From: Verrucomicrobiota bacterium
Lineage (GTDB): Bacteria; Verrucomicrobiota; Verrucomicrobiia; Limisphaerales; UBA1319
Reading direction: 5' to 3'
DNA: 64,000 bases
NCBI GenBank assembly: GCA_022711435.1
Contig: JAKLFB010000001.1
Location: 124,001 to 188,000 of the forward strand
Part shown: one piece after another, positions 53,900 through 64,000 of the stretch
How the letters are laid out: each line of letters opens with the position of its first letter
How positions within the stretch are numbered: the stretch's first letter is position 1
The notes under the pieces: model-generated
Told to the model about the DNA's origin: nothing
Database searches by the model: none
What the model saw: the letters and a program-made list of their open reading frames with translations, nothing else
Program-made: the position numbers and the translations under genes

Positions 53900-54757
53900 A
53901 TGAAGCCGCGCCCGCCGCCAATGGCATTCCCTCAGGATCAATCCCGGTGCGCCTTCCACGGTCTCCGGCGCCGGGCGTTCACCCTGATCGAACTGCTGGT
54001 CGTCATTGCCATCATCGCGATCCTGGCGGGCTTGCTGTTGCCGGCGCTGGTCCGGGCGAAGGCCGCGGGGCGTGCTGTGGTCTGCAAGAACAACATGCGG
54101 CAGATCCAGACGGCGTATGTGCTTTACCAGGACGACTACCAGGGGCGGGGGCACCCTCGTCGGAACTGGATGCGGTGGATCCGCGATGGCGGGGATTTCG
54201 GCCGGCCCGTGTCGCTGGAGCGGGCCAATCTGATTGCGGCGGATCACGCCGAGGCCTATTGGGGGGTGGCCTACGTGCCGTATCTCAGCTACAACCCGAA
54301 AGTCTATTTCTGTCCCGAGGCCAAGAGCGCTGATGACCAATACGCGCCTCGAACGCACAACGATGGCGCGTTCAAAGACGGCCACATCTACATCACTTAC
54401 GGGTTCAATGGCTACTACGAGACCCTGAATCCGGCCGCGGCCGGCTTTGACATCGCGCTGTTCGAGGGCAGGGTTGGCGGGTCCGCGCCGACCCAGGCGC
54501 GGCCGAGCGTCGGCGTGCGGGCGCCCGCTGTTACGATCCTGTTTCAGGATGCCTGGGAAGCGATGTTGGACGGGGTGGAAGACACGCCAATCGAGTTGTC
54601 ACAATGGACAGCCTGGCCGGAACGCCTGAACGAGTATTATCGCCACAACGGCCGCGGGAACATCATGTGGGCCGACGGCCACGCTTCCCAGGCCCGGCGC
54701 GGCAAGACCCATTGGCAAGAAGCATGGTACCTTGGCCAACCGCTGCGCACGCGCTGA
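53900..54757 (+). CDS. Pseudopilin-like secreted protein with H-X9-DG motif (third copy)
   Basis: 285 residues from 53900 (or 278 from 53921). The prepilin signal [20 protein letters not shown] is followed by [20 protein letters not shown] and a central [20 protein letters not shown]. The closing motif [12 protein letters not shown] is an exact H-X9-DG. The long Arg/Pro-rich leader ([20 protein letters not shown]) is unusual and may be a start-choice artefact. It precedes the giant LamG gene by 115 bp in the same direction. Confidence 0.85.
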   Translation: MKPRPPPMAFPQDQSRCAFHGLRRRAFTLIELLVVIAIIAILAGLLLPALVRAKAAGRAVVCKNNMRQIQTAYVLYQDDYQGRGHPRRNWMRWIRDGGDFGRPVSLERANLIAADHAEAYWGVAYVPYLSYNPKVYFCPEAKSADDQYAPRTHNDGAFKDGHIYITYGFNGYYETLNPAAAGFDIALFEGRVGGSAPTQARPSVGVRAPAVTILFQDAWEAMLDGVEDTPIELSQWTAWPERLNEYYRHNGRGNIMWADGHASQARRGKTHWQEAWYLGQPLRTR

Positions 54758-54872
54758 AGCCGGCGCCGGGGACGGTCCTAAGGCCTCGATCGGCGAGGTT
54801 GAACGGGATGGGGCCGGCGTCCGATCGATTTGACCGACGACCATAACCAGAACCCCAACCCGAAGATTGCTT

Positions 54873-57800
54873 ATGGAAACGACAACCTGCCGTTGTGTCC
54901 GAGCAGGCCGGGCCGCCGTCTGTTCCGCGGCCCTCGCCTGGCTCCTGGCGTCCCTCGCGCCGCTGAACGCCGCCATCGTGGGCCAGTGGGACTTTGCCAG
55001 TGGCTTGGGCGCCAGCGTCGGAATGAACCTCGATTACTTCGACGGTCCGGGCGCGGCCACGGAGAGCAACACCCAGTTCGGGACATGCGCCACGTTTGGC
55101 ATCCCGGCGATTGGCGGGCAGGATGTCCACGTCATGCGGGTGCCGCCGATGACCGGCCTCATGGGCTATGTGATGAATCCCAACGCCGCGCCCAACGGTG
55201 GCGGCTGGCTGGTCAACCAGTACTCGATGGTATTGGACGTCTACTTCCCGGCGGCATCGAGCGGCAAGAACCGGTCGCTCATCCAGATCGATGAACCGTG
55301 GCTCAACAGCAACGCCGGCGAATTCTACGTCGCCGCCGACAACGGCCTCGGCACGCTGGAGCGCCCGCAGGGGGTGGTGATGCCCGACGCCTGGCATCGG
55401 CTGGTCATCACCACGGACATGGCGGCATCGCCGCCGCGGGCGGTCAAGTACGTGGATGGCGTCCAGGCGGGGGAGGAGGCGCTCCCGGACGTTCTCGACG
55501 GGCGCTGGGCGCTGGGAACATCACGGGCCTTGTTGTTTACGGACAACATCGGCGGTTTCGACGTTGCTTACATTAACTCGGTTCAGGTCCACGACGCGGT
55601 CCTCAGTCCGGGTTATGTGGCCGCGCTGGGCGCACCGGCCGGCGATGCAATCGCGGCCAGCGTGGTTCCGGTTGCGGTCGTGGGCGAGGTCCGCCCGGCA
55701 GCCAACGAAGCCTTTGTGCTGCCCGGCGCGGCGATTGAGGTCGACCTGCTCCCCGCCGGCCAACCGATTCCGGCGGACTCGGTGCACATGGAACTCGACG
55801 GCGCGGAGGTCAGCGCTGGGATCAGCTATCCGGCGGCGGGCGTGATGCGCGTGAGCCACAACCCGGGCGTGCTGGCGCCGGAGTCGCAACACACGGTGCT
55901 CGTGAGGTACGTCGATCCCGTGGCGGGCCCGGGCGCACAGCAGGTCGCATGGTCCTTCCGCATGTGCCCGTATCACTTGCGGCCGCCTGATCCGACGGCC
56001 GAGGGTTTGCTCGACTTGGGTTTCGAGGAAGCCACGGCTGTTGACGGCGGGACCGTGGCCGATGGTTCGCCGACGCGCAACGACGGCGTCCTTCGTCTGC
56101 AGCCCGACGCGGGCGACCGGAGAATCCCGGGCGCGGTCGGGTCCGGCCTCGATTTCACGATCAACTGGACATTGCCCCAGAACTACATCGAGTTAAGCCG
56201 CGGCCTCGGGGCGACGCCCAACTCGTTTGCGGCGTGGGTCAAGTTTGACCTCGATTACCCCTCCACCGACCGCGGGGGGGTGATCCTGGGCAATTATCCG
56301 GCGGCGAACGGGATCAACTGGGAAATCCACACGAGTGGTCGACCGCGCGTGTACTGGGCCTACAATTCAGGGGCGCTGGTCGACTTCATCGTCAACGACG
56401 ACCTGCGCACGGGGCAGTGGGAGCATCTGGCCTTCGTGCGCGACCCGGAACTGGGTTTCGCCTATTACCGCAACGGGCGGCTGGGGGCGTTCCTGGCCAA
56501 TCCAGGTCCGGCGGTTGTGCCGGCTGAGGCGCCGTATGTGGGCATGGACCGCCGGGTGTCGGGCTTCCAGCCATTCCGCGGCGCGCTGGACGAGATTGCG
56601 GTGTTCGAGCGGCCATTGAACTCGAACGAGGTTTTCCGGCTCTACAGCGCCCGCGTTGATTTCCCGAAATACCAGTTTGCGGCGCCGCCGATCACAGGCG
56701 TGCGGCCGGTGGATGGGGCGACCGAGGTTGAGTCGAGGCCCCGGCTGGAAGTGTGGGTTGATGAGTCCTTCAGTTCGAACACCGTCAACTTCGCCAGCGT
56801 CCAGATGACCCTCAATGGCGCGACGGTTGTGCCCGAGGTGGTCCGGTCGAATCAAACCCTGCTGATCACGGGCGAGTCCGGTGCGCCGCTGCCCCCGTCG
56901 AGCACGAACCTGGCGCGCGTGCGCTATCTGGACAATGCGGTGCCGCCGCATGAGACGGTGCGCGAATGGAGTTTCGTCACCGGGCCGGCGCCGGTCATCC
57001 TCTGGGTCTCGGAGGGGGTTACGGTGGTGGCGGGAGAAACCGTGACGTTGGGTGTGCGGGCCATCGGTGAGGAGCCGCTCCGTTACCAATGGCGGCTCGA
57101 TGGCGCGCCCTTGACCGACGCCACCAACGCGGTGCTCGCGCTAACCGAGGTCACCGCCGCCCAAGCCGGAGCCTACGATGTGGTGGTCGCCAACTCCAGC
57201 GGCGACGTCATCTCCCCGGCCGCAACCGTGGATGTTGTTTCGGCTTTGCCGCTGGCCGGGTTGCTGAACGACATCACGGCCTATTACACGTTCGAAACGC
57301 AGGTGCACGGCGTGGTCAGCAACGCCGCGCGCGCGGCTGGCTACCCGGGGTTTGCCCGGGACGAAGCGCTGTTGAACGGCGCCGAGGGTGACCCATCCGC
57401 CTTCATCCCGCCGTTCACGACCGACCCGGTCAAAGTCCGGGCGGGAACGGGCGCGCTGGATTGCGACGGTGCGGGCGACTACGGCGACATCGTTGGCAGC
57501 CCGGTGACTGTTGACTGGGACTGGTCGGTGGCGGCGTGGTTCAAGCCGGACACCGGCGGGGCGGGTCTGACCGGCACTGCGCGCGCGTTTGTGTTTGAGA
57601 CTGGTGGGACGGCCTATCCCATCTCGTTCGCCTTGCGCGCGGGCACGCCCGGCAACAGCAACTTCCAACTCTACACCGACTACGCGAGCGGTACCGACCC
57701 CTACCGGGATTTTCAGGTGCCCAATGCCGACGTCGACCGCTGGCATCACATCGTCGTTGTCTACCGCTCCTCCAGCGCCGTCATCGAGGGTTACCTCGAC

Positions 57801-59063
57801 GGGGCGCTCACCCACCAAATCCCCATCACTGGCATCTTCAATCCCAACTCGGCCGGGTTCCGCATCGGCACTTACCGGACCGCCAACGGGCGGTGGTTCA
57901 AGGGCCAGATCGACGAGGTGGCACTGTGGCAGCGGTCGCTTGCGACCAATGAAGTCGCCAGCCTGTTCGCGGCCGGCGACCAAGGCCAGACCCTCGCTAC
58001 GCGGATTGGCCTGGCCGGGGGGGAGTCCTTCAAGAACGAATTGAGGGCCTACTACGATTTTGACGCCCGCACCGATTGGGTTGTGGCCAACCGCGCCCTG
58101 GCAGTGGGCGGCACCGGCTTCTTCGACAATGACGCTCTGACGATGAAAGGAGGCTCGATCGATCCCGAGGCGCGGATTTACCCGCTGACGCAGGACCCGG
58201 CCTTGGCGCGGGCGGGCCAGGGCGCCTTAAGCTGCGACGGGACGAATGACTATGCCCACATCATTGGCAACCCGCTCGATCCCAATCAGAACTGGTCCGC
58301 AGCGGCGTGGTTCAAGCCGGACACCGGCGGGTTGGGCCTTACCGGCACCGCCCGCGCCTTCGTCTTTGAATCCGCTGGCGCCAACTACCCCATCTCATTC
58401 GGATTGCGGGCCGGAAGCCTCGACCCCGACACCGGCGACCCGCGCACCGACTTCCAGGTCTACGCCCTGACGTCGGCCGGCGCGTCGTCCGCCAGTTATT
58501 ACTTGCTCAACTCGCTGGTCGACCAGTGGCATCAGATCGTGATCACCTATGACGCAGCGGCTGGCGCCATGAAGGGCTATCTCGACGGCAACCTGACTCA
58601 CAACCTCGACCTGGGGCCGGGCGCCGTCTTGCTCAGCTACGATGGCTTCAACGTGGGGACGTACCGGACCGCGGACGGCCGCTGGTTCACCGGCTTGATC
58701 GATGAGGTGACCTTCTGGCAGCGCACCCTCAGCCCTGCCGCAGTCGCCCAAGCCTACGCGTTGGGCAACGCCGGCGCGTCCTGGCTGACGGGCATGCCGA
58801 GGATCCTGTCGTTCGCTCCCACCACAACCCCAGCTGGCGGGTTCACGCTCACCTGGCAGGCGACGGCCGGTTTCAAGTACAACGTCGAGGCTTCGAACGA
58901 TCTGGCCGACTGGGCATCCATTGTGGCAGCTGACCACACCGCCACTGCCGAGACGACGACCATCATCATCACCCCAACCCAACCCCCGCCCGCCAATGGC
59001 TATTATGACGCCGGCCTGAGCGGCGCGCCGCGGCGCTTCTACCGGGTCCGGTGGAATCCATAG
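54873..59063 (+). CDS. Giant secreted LamG/Ig-domain protein
   Basis: 1396 residues; the ATG at 54873 has GAAG about 7 bases upstream. After the signal peptide, a LamG/concanavalin-like domain covers residues about 30-250. Then come an Ig-like segment (to about 375), a second LamG (to about 600; ELSRGLGATPNSFAAWVKFD), a third segment with an Ig fold (YQWRLDGAPLTDATNAVLAL, then AGAYDVVVANSSG near 730-790), and two tandem, highly similar LamG domains (about 800-1045 and 1050-1310), both with AAWFKPDTGG then LTGTARAFVFE. The C-terminal 90 residues match the ending of other local secreted proteins (ASNDLADWASIVAADHTATA). Likely a surface adhesin or glycan-binding protein. Confidence 0.85.
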   Translation: METTTCRCVRAGRAAVCSAALAWLLASLAPLNAAIVGQWDFASGLGASVGMNLDYFDGPGAATESNTQFGTCATFGIPAIGGQDVHVMRVPPMTGLMGYVMNPNAAPNGGGWLVNQYSMVLDVYFPAASSGKNRSLIQIDEPWLNSNAGEFYVAADNGLGTLERPQGVVMPDAWHRLVITTDMAASPPRAVKYVDGVQAGEEALPDVLDGRWALGTSRALLFTDNIGGFDVAYINSVQVHDAVLSPGYVAALGAPAGDAIAASVVPVAVVGEVRPAANEAFVLPGAAIEVDLLPAGQPIPADSVHMELDGAEVSAGISYPAAGVMRVSHNPGVLAPESQHTVLVRYVDPVAGPGAQQVAWSFRMCPYHLRPPDPTAEGLLDLGFEEATAVDGGTVADGSPTRNDGVLRLQPDAGDRRIPGAVGSGLDFTINWTLPQNYIELSRGLGATPNSFAAWVKFDLDYPSTDRGGVILGNYPAANGINWEIHTSGRPRVYWAYNSGALVDFIVNDDLRTGQWEHLAFVRDPELGFAYYRNGRLGAFLANPGPAVVPAEAPYVGMDRRVSGFQPFRGALDEIAVFERPLNSNEVFRLYSARVDFPKYQFAAPPITGVRPVDGATEVESRPRLEVWVDESFSSNTVNFASVQMTLNGATVVPEVVRSNQTLLITGESGAPLPPSSTNLARVRYLDNAVPPHETVREWSFVTGPAPVILWVSEGVTVVAGETVTLGVRAIGEEPLRYQWRLDGAPLTDATNAVLALTEVTAAQAGAYDVVVANSSGDVISPAATVDVVSALPLAGLLNDITAYYTFETQVHGVVSNAARAAGYPGFARDEALLNGAEGDPSAFIPPFTTDPVKVRAGTGALDCDGAGDYGDIVGSPVTVDWDWSVAAWFKPDTGGAGLTGTARAFVFETGGTAYPISFALRAGTPGNSNFQLYTDYASGTDPYRDFQVPNADVDRWHHIVVVYRSSSAVIEGYLDGALTHQIPITGIFNPNSAGFRIGTYRTANGRWFKGQIDEVALWQRSLATNEVASLFAAGDQGQTLATRIGLAGGESFKNELRAYYDFDARTDWVVANRALAVGGTGFFDNDALTMKGGSIDPEARIYPLTQDPALARAGQGALSCDGTNDYAHIIGNPLDPNQNWSAAAWFKPDTGGLGLTGTARAFVFESAGANYPISFGLRAGSLDPDTGDPRTDFQVYALTSAGASSASYYLLNSLVDQWHQIVITYDAAAGAMKGYLDGNLTHNLDLGPGAVLLSYDGFNVGTYRTADGRWFTGLIDEVTFWQRTLSPAAVAQAYALGNAGASWLTGMPRILSFAPTTTPAGGFTLTWQATAGFKYNVEASNDLADWASIVAADHTATAETTTIIITPTQPPPANGYYDAGLSGAPRRFYRVRWNP

Positions 59064-59067
59064 GGTC

Positions 59068-59379
59068 ATGTGCATCACTGCGCGACTGGCGGCGCGGACC
59101 GGGCTGACGGCGGTGGCGGCGGCGTTGCTGGCCGCCCCGCCGGTCCTTCAGGCCGGCGGTTTCAACAACCGGCACGTCCTCATACTGGGAGTCGACGGAT
59201 GCCGCTCCGACGCTCTGCAGGCGGCGGATGCGCCCAACCTCAAAGCCCTTGCGGCCAGCGGCACCGTCACCTACACCGCGTACGTCGGAGGCGTCCCGGG
59301 CACGCCCACGCAGCAACCCACCGTCAGTGCGCCGGGCTGGGCGAGCATTCTGACCGGTGTCTGGGTTGACAAACATTAA
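59068..59379 (+). pseudogene. Truncated alkaline-phosphatase/phosphodiesterase-family protein
   Basis: 103 residues: a signal peptide, then HVLILGVDGCRSDALQAADA with the metal-binding Asp of the type I phosphodiesterase/sulfatase fold, PNLKALAASGTVTYTAYVGG and VSAPGWASILTGVWVDKH, where the metal-ligand/nucleophile Ser/Thr region (APGWASILTG) is present. It then stops at TAA. The remaining 300 or so residues of the catalytic domain are missing, so the product cannot be active. The next frame enters a LamG domain one base out of phase, as if an internal deletion joined the start of a phosphatase-LamG protein to its LamG part. Confidence 0.65.
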
Positions 59380-60356
59380 TGGTTTTCTCGGTCAGGCGGC
59401 GCGATTTGAGAATGCCGGCGGGAGCGGTTTGGCGGACGATTGGGCGCTCACGCTGGGGAACATCGACGCTCTGTACGCCCACGATTGCAGCGTATCGCTC
59501 TGGCTGCGCTGCGCCGGGAGCATGAACGCCGCGGTTTTGGCCAACCGGCCCTTGACCAACGACGCCAATGTCGGCTGGGGGGTGGGCGCTCTGGACGGCC
59601 ACAATGTGAGCTGGACCGCGGTCGGAAGCCTTCCCCGCCGCGTCGATCTTCACCCCCCATTGCTCGATGGTGCATGGCATCTCGTCACGGCCACCTTCAA
59701 CCGTGGGGCCAATGAGTTGCTGACGTACCTTGACGGGCGCTTGCATGGCGCCACCAACATCAGCGCTTCCGGCTTGGCGCCCTTGAGCGCCGGCTGGCCC
59801 ACGCTGGTCGGCGCCGGGGCCGACGGCGCCTATGCCGCGCAGGCCGACGTGGACGATCTGGGGATCTGGCGCCGAACACTTGCCCCCGCGGAGGTTGCGG
59901 AGTTGTACGACAAGGGACAGCGGGGAATGGCCTTGCTTGACCCGTACACGCCGCCGCCGGTGATCGTCTCGGCGCCTGCCAGCCAGACGGTCTTTCCCGG
60001 CGCTCCGGCCCGGTTCAGCGTGGCGGCCTTTGGATCCGGCCTGGCTTACCAATGGCAGCGGGACAAGGTGGCTGTGGTCGGCGCCACCAACGACATGTTG
60101 TCGTTCTCGGCCGTGCAGCCGGCCGACGCCGGCAGCTACACTGTCACCGTCGCCAACGCCGCGGGCTCGGTGACCAGCGCCGCCGCCACGTTGAGGGTGC
60201 TGGCGCCGCCACTGGGCGCCACCTCCCTGGCCATTGACCTCACGGCTTACTACACCTTCGATGCGCACGCCGGCGGGATCGTGAGCAATGCCGTGCGCGC
60301 GGCCGGCTACCCCGGCTTCGCCCAGGACGAGGCCGTCCTCTGCGGCGCCGAAGAAA
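59361..60356 (+). pseudogene. LamG-Ig-LamG fragment, both ends lost
   Basis: Reads in the frame one base from the phosphatase fragment. A LamG domain (GFLGQAARFENAGGSG, then LGNIDALYAHDCSVSLWLRC and LLDGAWHLVTATFNRGANEL) is followed by an Ig fold (ARFSVAAFGSGLAYQWQRDK, then AGSYTVTVANAAGSV) and the first 40 residues of another LamG (AYYTFDAHAGGIVSNAVRAA), which match the repeats of the giant LamG protein just upstream. Likeness ends abruptly near 60356, after GAEE, where unrelated sequence begins. The open frame continues to 60457 with no recognisable content. Probably the remains of a phosphatase-LamG paralogue cut at both ends. Confidence 0.6.
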
Positions 60357-60536
60357 TCGGAGAAGCTCCAGGCATGGCACGATCCTTGAGGATTCTGGTG
60401 GTGGGAAGACATGAGGCGGAAGCTGAACGAGCGCAGGCGGGGGGGAAGCCAGGATGAGCGGTGGTCTGCAGGTCCATCATTTGGATTATATGGAATTGAC
60501 CCCATTGCCGGACCACTCGACACCCGGCCGATCCAA

Positions 60537-60560
60537 AACCGCAGCCTTCGGACTGCGGTT
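60537..60560 (-). terminator. Bidirectional hairpin after the PIN-domain remnant
   Basis: AACCGCAG (60537-60544), loop CCTTCGGA, CTGCGGTT (60553-60560). On the minus strand it is followed by a TTTT stretch within GGTTTTGG, 28 bp after the PIN remnant stop. Confidence 0.6.
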
Positions 60561-60587
60561 GGTTTTGTCGCCCAACGGGAAGTGGCG

Positions 60588-60728
60588 TCAAGCCTCCTCC
60601 CCGGCCTCGCGCGGAAGGTCCCTGAAAGGATTGAACACCTTCAAACCGGGGCGGCGGAAATCCTGATCGTTGCCCGTCACAATGGTCAACCCGTGGCGGC
60701 GGGCGGTCGCGGCGATGTAGCTGTATCG
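60588..60728 (-). pseudogene. C-terminal fragment of a VapC-type PIN toxin
   Basis: 46 codons on the minus strand: RYSYIAATARRHGLTIVTGN then DQDFRRPGLKVFNPFRDLP, ending at TGA (60590-60588). The A-A-T-A-x-x-H-G-L-T-I-V-T-x-N-x-x-D-F pattern is the C-terminal end of VapC/PIN endoribonucleases, including the conserved Asp of the active site. Three-quarters of the toxin and any antitoxin gene are missing. It lies in the same frame as, and directly after, the stop of the neighbouring kinase, across a REP-like element, so it looks like a rearrangement joint. Confidence 0.65.
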
Positions 60729-60731
60729 GGA

Positions 60732-62975
<2,244 letters not shown>

Positions 62976-62987
62976 AGCTTACAACTG

Positions 62988-62999
62988 TTTCTTAAGAAA
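62988..62999 (-). promoter_or_regulatory. 12-bp palindrome upstream of the kinase gene
   Basis: TTTCTTAAGAAA is a perfect palindrome 13 bp before the kinase ATG. Upstream on the minus strand is TGTAACCTGACGCC, so the stretch TGTAACC-15-CTTAA could be an ECF-type promoter or operator for the adjacent sigma factor. Confidence 0.4.
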
Positions 63000-63067
63000 G
63001 CGCGGCGTCAGGTTACAGCATCCGATGTCATCCCCCTCATTCCAGTTCCTGGCTCCCCATGCCCTTC

Positions 63068-63811
63068 TCATCTCCGGGCCAGAACATGAAACAAGTGCCG
63101 CATCTCGGCATCCACATCCTCGGTCGAGGCGACCGTCTGGGCGATTTCAGCGCGCAGCAGCTCCCGATACCGCTGGCGCAGGCGGTGGACCGCCACCTTG
63201 ACCGCGCCTTCGCTCAGACCGGCCGCGTCCCCGATCTGCGCATAGGGGAGCGACGCGCTTTCGCCGGCCAGGCACGGCTTGAGCCTGGCGAACAAGGCTG
63301 CCTTTCCCTCGGTCTGCTGCTCGGCTTCCAGCCGCCCCAGCACCTCATCGAGCAGCGTGATGGCCCAGCGGCGTTCGAAGGCCTGCTCGGGCGTGCGCGG
63401 ATCCGCCGGCTCGCAGCCATAACGCGTCTCCGCAGTCTCCCACCGCAGCGGCAGTGCTGGCGCGCCACCGCCCCGTTTCTGGGCGTGCGCCTTGTCCCAT
63501 GCGTTGGCCAGAAAACGTTCCAGCGCCACCAGCAGAAAGGTGCGGAAACGCCCGGATGCCGGATCCGCCCGTGCGAGCCACTGGCGTTCGAGCAACCGTG
63601 CGAAGAACTCCTGCGTCAGATCCTGCGCGTCCTCCGGCGAATGCCCGCGCCGGCGGACGTGGGCATAGAGGGGATACCAGTAAACCCGGCAGAGCTGTTC
63701 GAGCGCATTGCGCGACTGGGCGGTCTCTTTGCAGCCCGCTCTGAGAACCACAGACCAATGCGTGGTGACAAAAGCCGCCCGCGGCGGCGCCTCCCTCCCG
63801 GTCGGATCCAT
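63068..63811 (-). CDS. ECF-type RNA polymerase sigma factor
   Basis: 247 residues. Region 2 is visible in ALEQLCRVYWYPLYAHVRRR and HSPEDAQDLTQEFFARLLER; region 4 in LPYAQIGDAAGLSEGAVKVA then VHRLRQRYRELLRAEIAQTV, a helix-turn-helix. A 50-residue linker separates them (GGGAPALPLRWETAETRYGC), longer than in classical ECFs and typical of the planctomycete/verrucomicrobial groups that sit beside Ser/Thr kinases. It should direct RNA polymerase to a small set of promoters, perhaps that of the kinase at 62975. No anti-sigma gene is adjacent. The start at 63811 gives a normal N-terminus (MDPTGREAPPRAAFVTTHWS). Confidence 0.9.
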   Translation of the reverse strand: MDPTGREAPPRAAFVTTHWSVVLRAGCKETAQSRNALEQLCRVYWYPLYAHVRRRGHSPEDAQDLTQEFFARLLERQWLARADPASGRFRTFLLVALERFLANAWDKAHAQKRGGGAPALPLRWETAETRYGCEPADPRTPEQAFERRWAITLLDEVLGRLEAEQQTEGKAALFARLKPCLAGESASLPYAQIGDAAGLSEGAVKVAVHRLRQRYRELLRAEIAQTVASTEDVDAEMRHLFHVLARR

Positions 63812-63833
63812 ATCTGGAGTGTCAGCTTGTATT

Positions 63834-63928
63834 GGAGTCAGTCAATGAGATTGTCCAAGCCGTGCCCGGATTCGCACACAGTGACAATTCGGCGTCAAGG
63901 AGACAGTGCAACCTCATTAACTGACCCC
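63834..63928. repeat. REP-like inverted pair at the right edge
   Basis: GGAGTCAGTCAATGAGATTG (63834-63853) and CAACCTCATTAACTGACCCC (63909-63928) are inverted with 17 of 20 matches. The left arm repeats the element at 60729. The 55-bp spacer includes GACAATTCGGCGTCAAGG. Such pairs with a GGGGTCAGT core resemble REPIN/RAYT-type elements. Confidence 0.55.
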
Positions 63929-64000
63929 GTTTCTCATTTACAAATCCCCCGTCCCGCGCTGTAATCGGAAAAGAAACAACCGCGGCCATGGACGAAGAGA

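Noticed and set aside
63988..64000. ATG followed by GAC GAA GAG at the right edge
   Set aside because: Only 13 bases remain, so a gene start cannot be supported.

Overview
The window is GC-rich, densely coded bacterial DNA that looks like Verrucomicrobiota (a Pedosphaera/Limisphaerales-like lineage is the best guess). The signs are pseudopilin-like proteins with an [17 protein letters not shown]-terminus and a terminal H-X9-DG motif, Hanks-type kinases fused to WD40 propellers or N-terminal zinc ribbons, secreted LamG/Ig and beta-helix proteins, and many carbohydrate-active secreted enzymes. The assignment is inferred from gene content; no rRNA or tRNA gene was seen.

Layout. 1-6065 (minus): a partial secreted protein, a TolB-like propeller protein and a 1681-residue beta-helix protein. 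6399-9203: a GH43-like/FAD-oxidoreductase fusion. 9273-9618: a decayed gene and an inverted-repeat element. 9619-11002: a thiamine-binding protein and an AIR-synthase-like protein. 11321-19968: a pseudopilin, a sugar isomerase/epimerase-like protein, a frameshifted secreted protein, a Gfo/Idh/MocA oxidoreductase, an SGNH lipoprotein, a YpfJ-type metallopeptidase, glycerate kinase and a secreted unknown. 20212-22990: the housekeeping operon rpsP-khpA-trmD-rplS-rnhB-yraN. 23251-24810: a secreted four-repeat protein. 24933-36672: a five-gene coupled operon (WD40 kinase, POTRA/Sel1 protein, B12-binding radical SAM, PlsC-like acyltransferase, acyl-activating ligase). 36992-44781: recD2, lpxI, a DUF4838 protein, a TPR protein, a DUF2127 membrane protein and glycyl-tRNA synthetase. 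44978-48762: a subtilisin, a secreted unknown and a pseudopilin. 48836-53607: GH62 arabinofuranosidase, L-fucose isomerase and GH29 fucosidase. 53900-59063: a pseudopilin and a giant LamG protein. 59068-60763: decayed genes and a REP-like element. 60732-63811: a zinc-ribbon Ser/Thr kinase and an ECF-type sigma factor. The right edge holds another REP-like inverted pair.

How it works together. The secreted hydrolases (GH43, GH62, GH29, SGNH), L-fucose isomerase, glycerate kinase and the Gfo/Idh and isomerase-like proteins fit a plant or algal polysaccharide degrader. Many gene pairs overlap as ATGA, GTGA or TTGA, so translational coupling is common here. The least described unit is the 24933-36672 operon, which links a signalling kinase to an outer-membrane-type POTRA protein and three lipid/radical enzymes. 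Non-coding structure includes four REP/MITE-like inverted repeats, a dispersed repeat present twice, and several strong hairpins.
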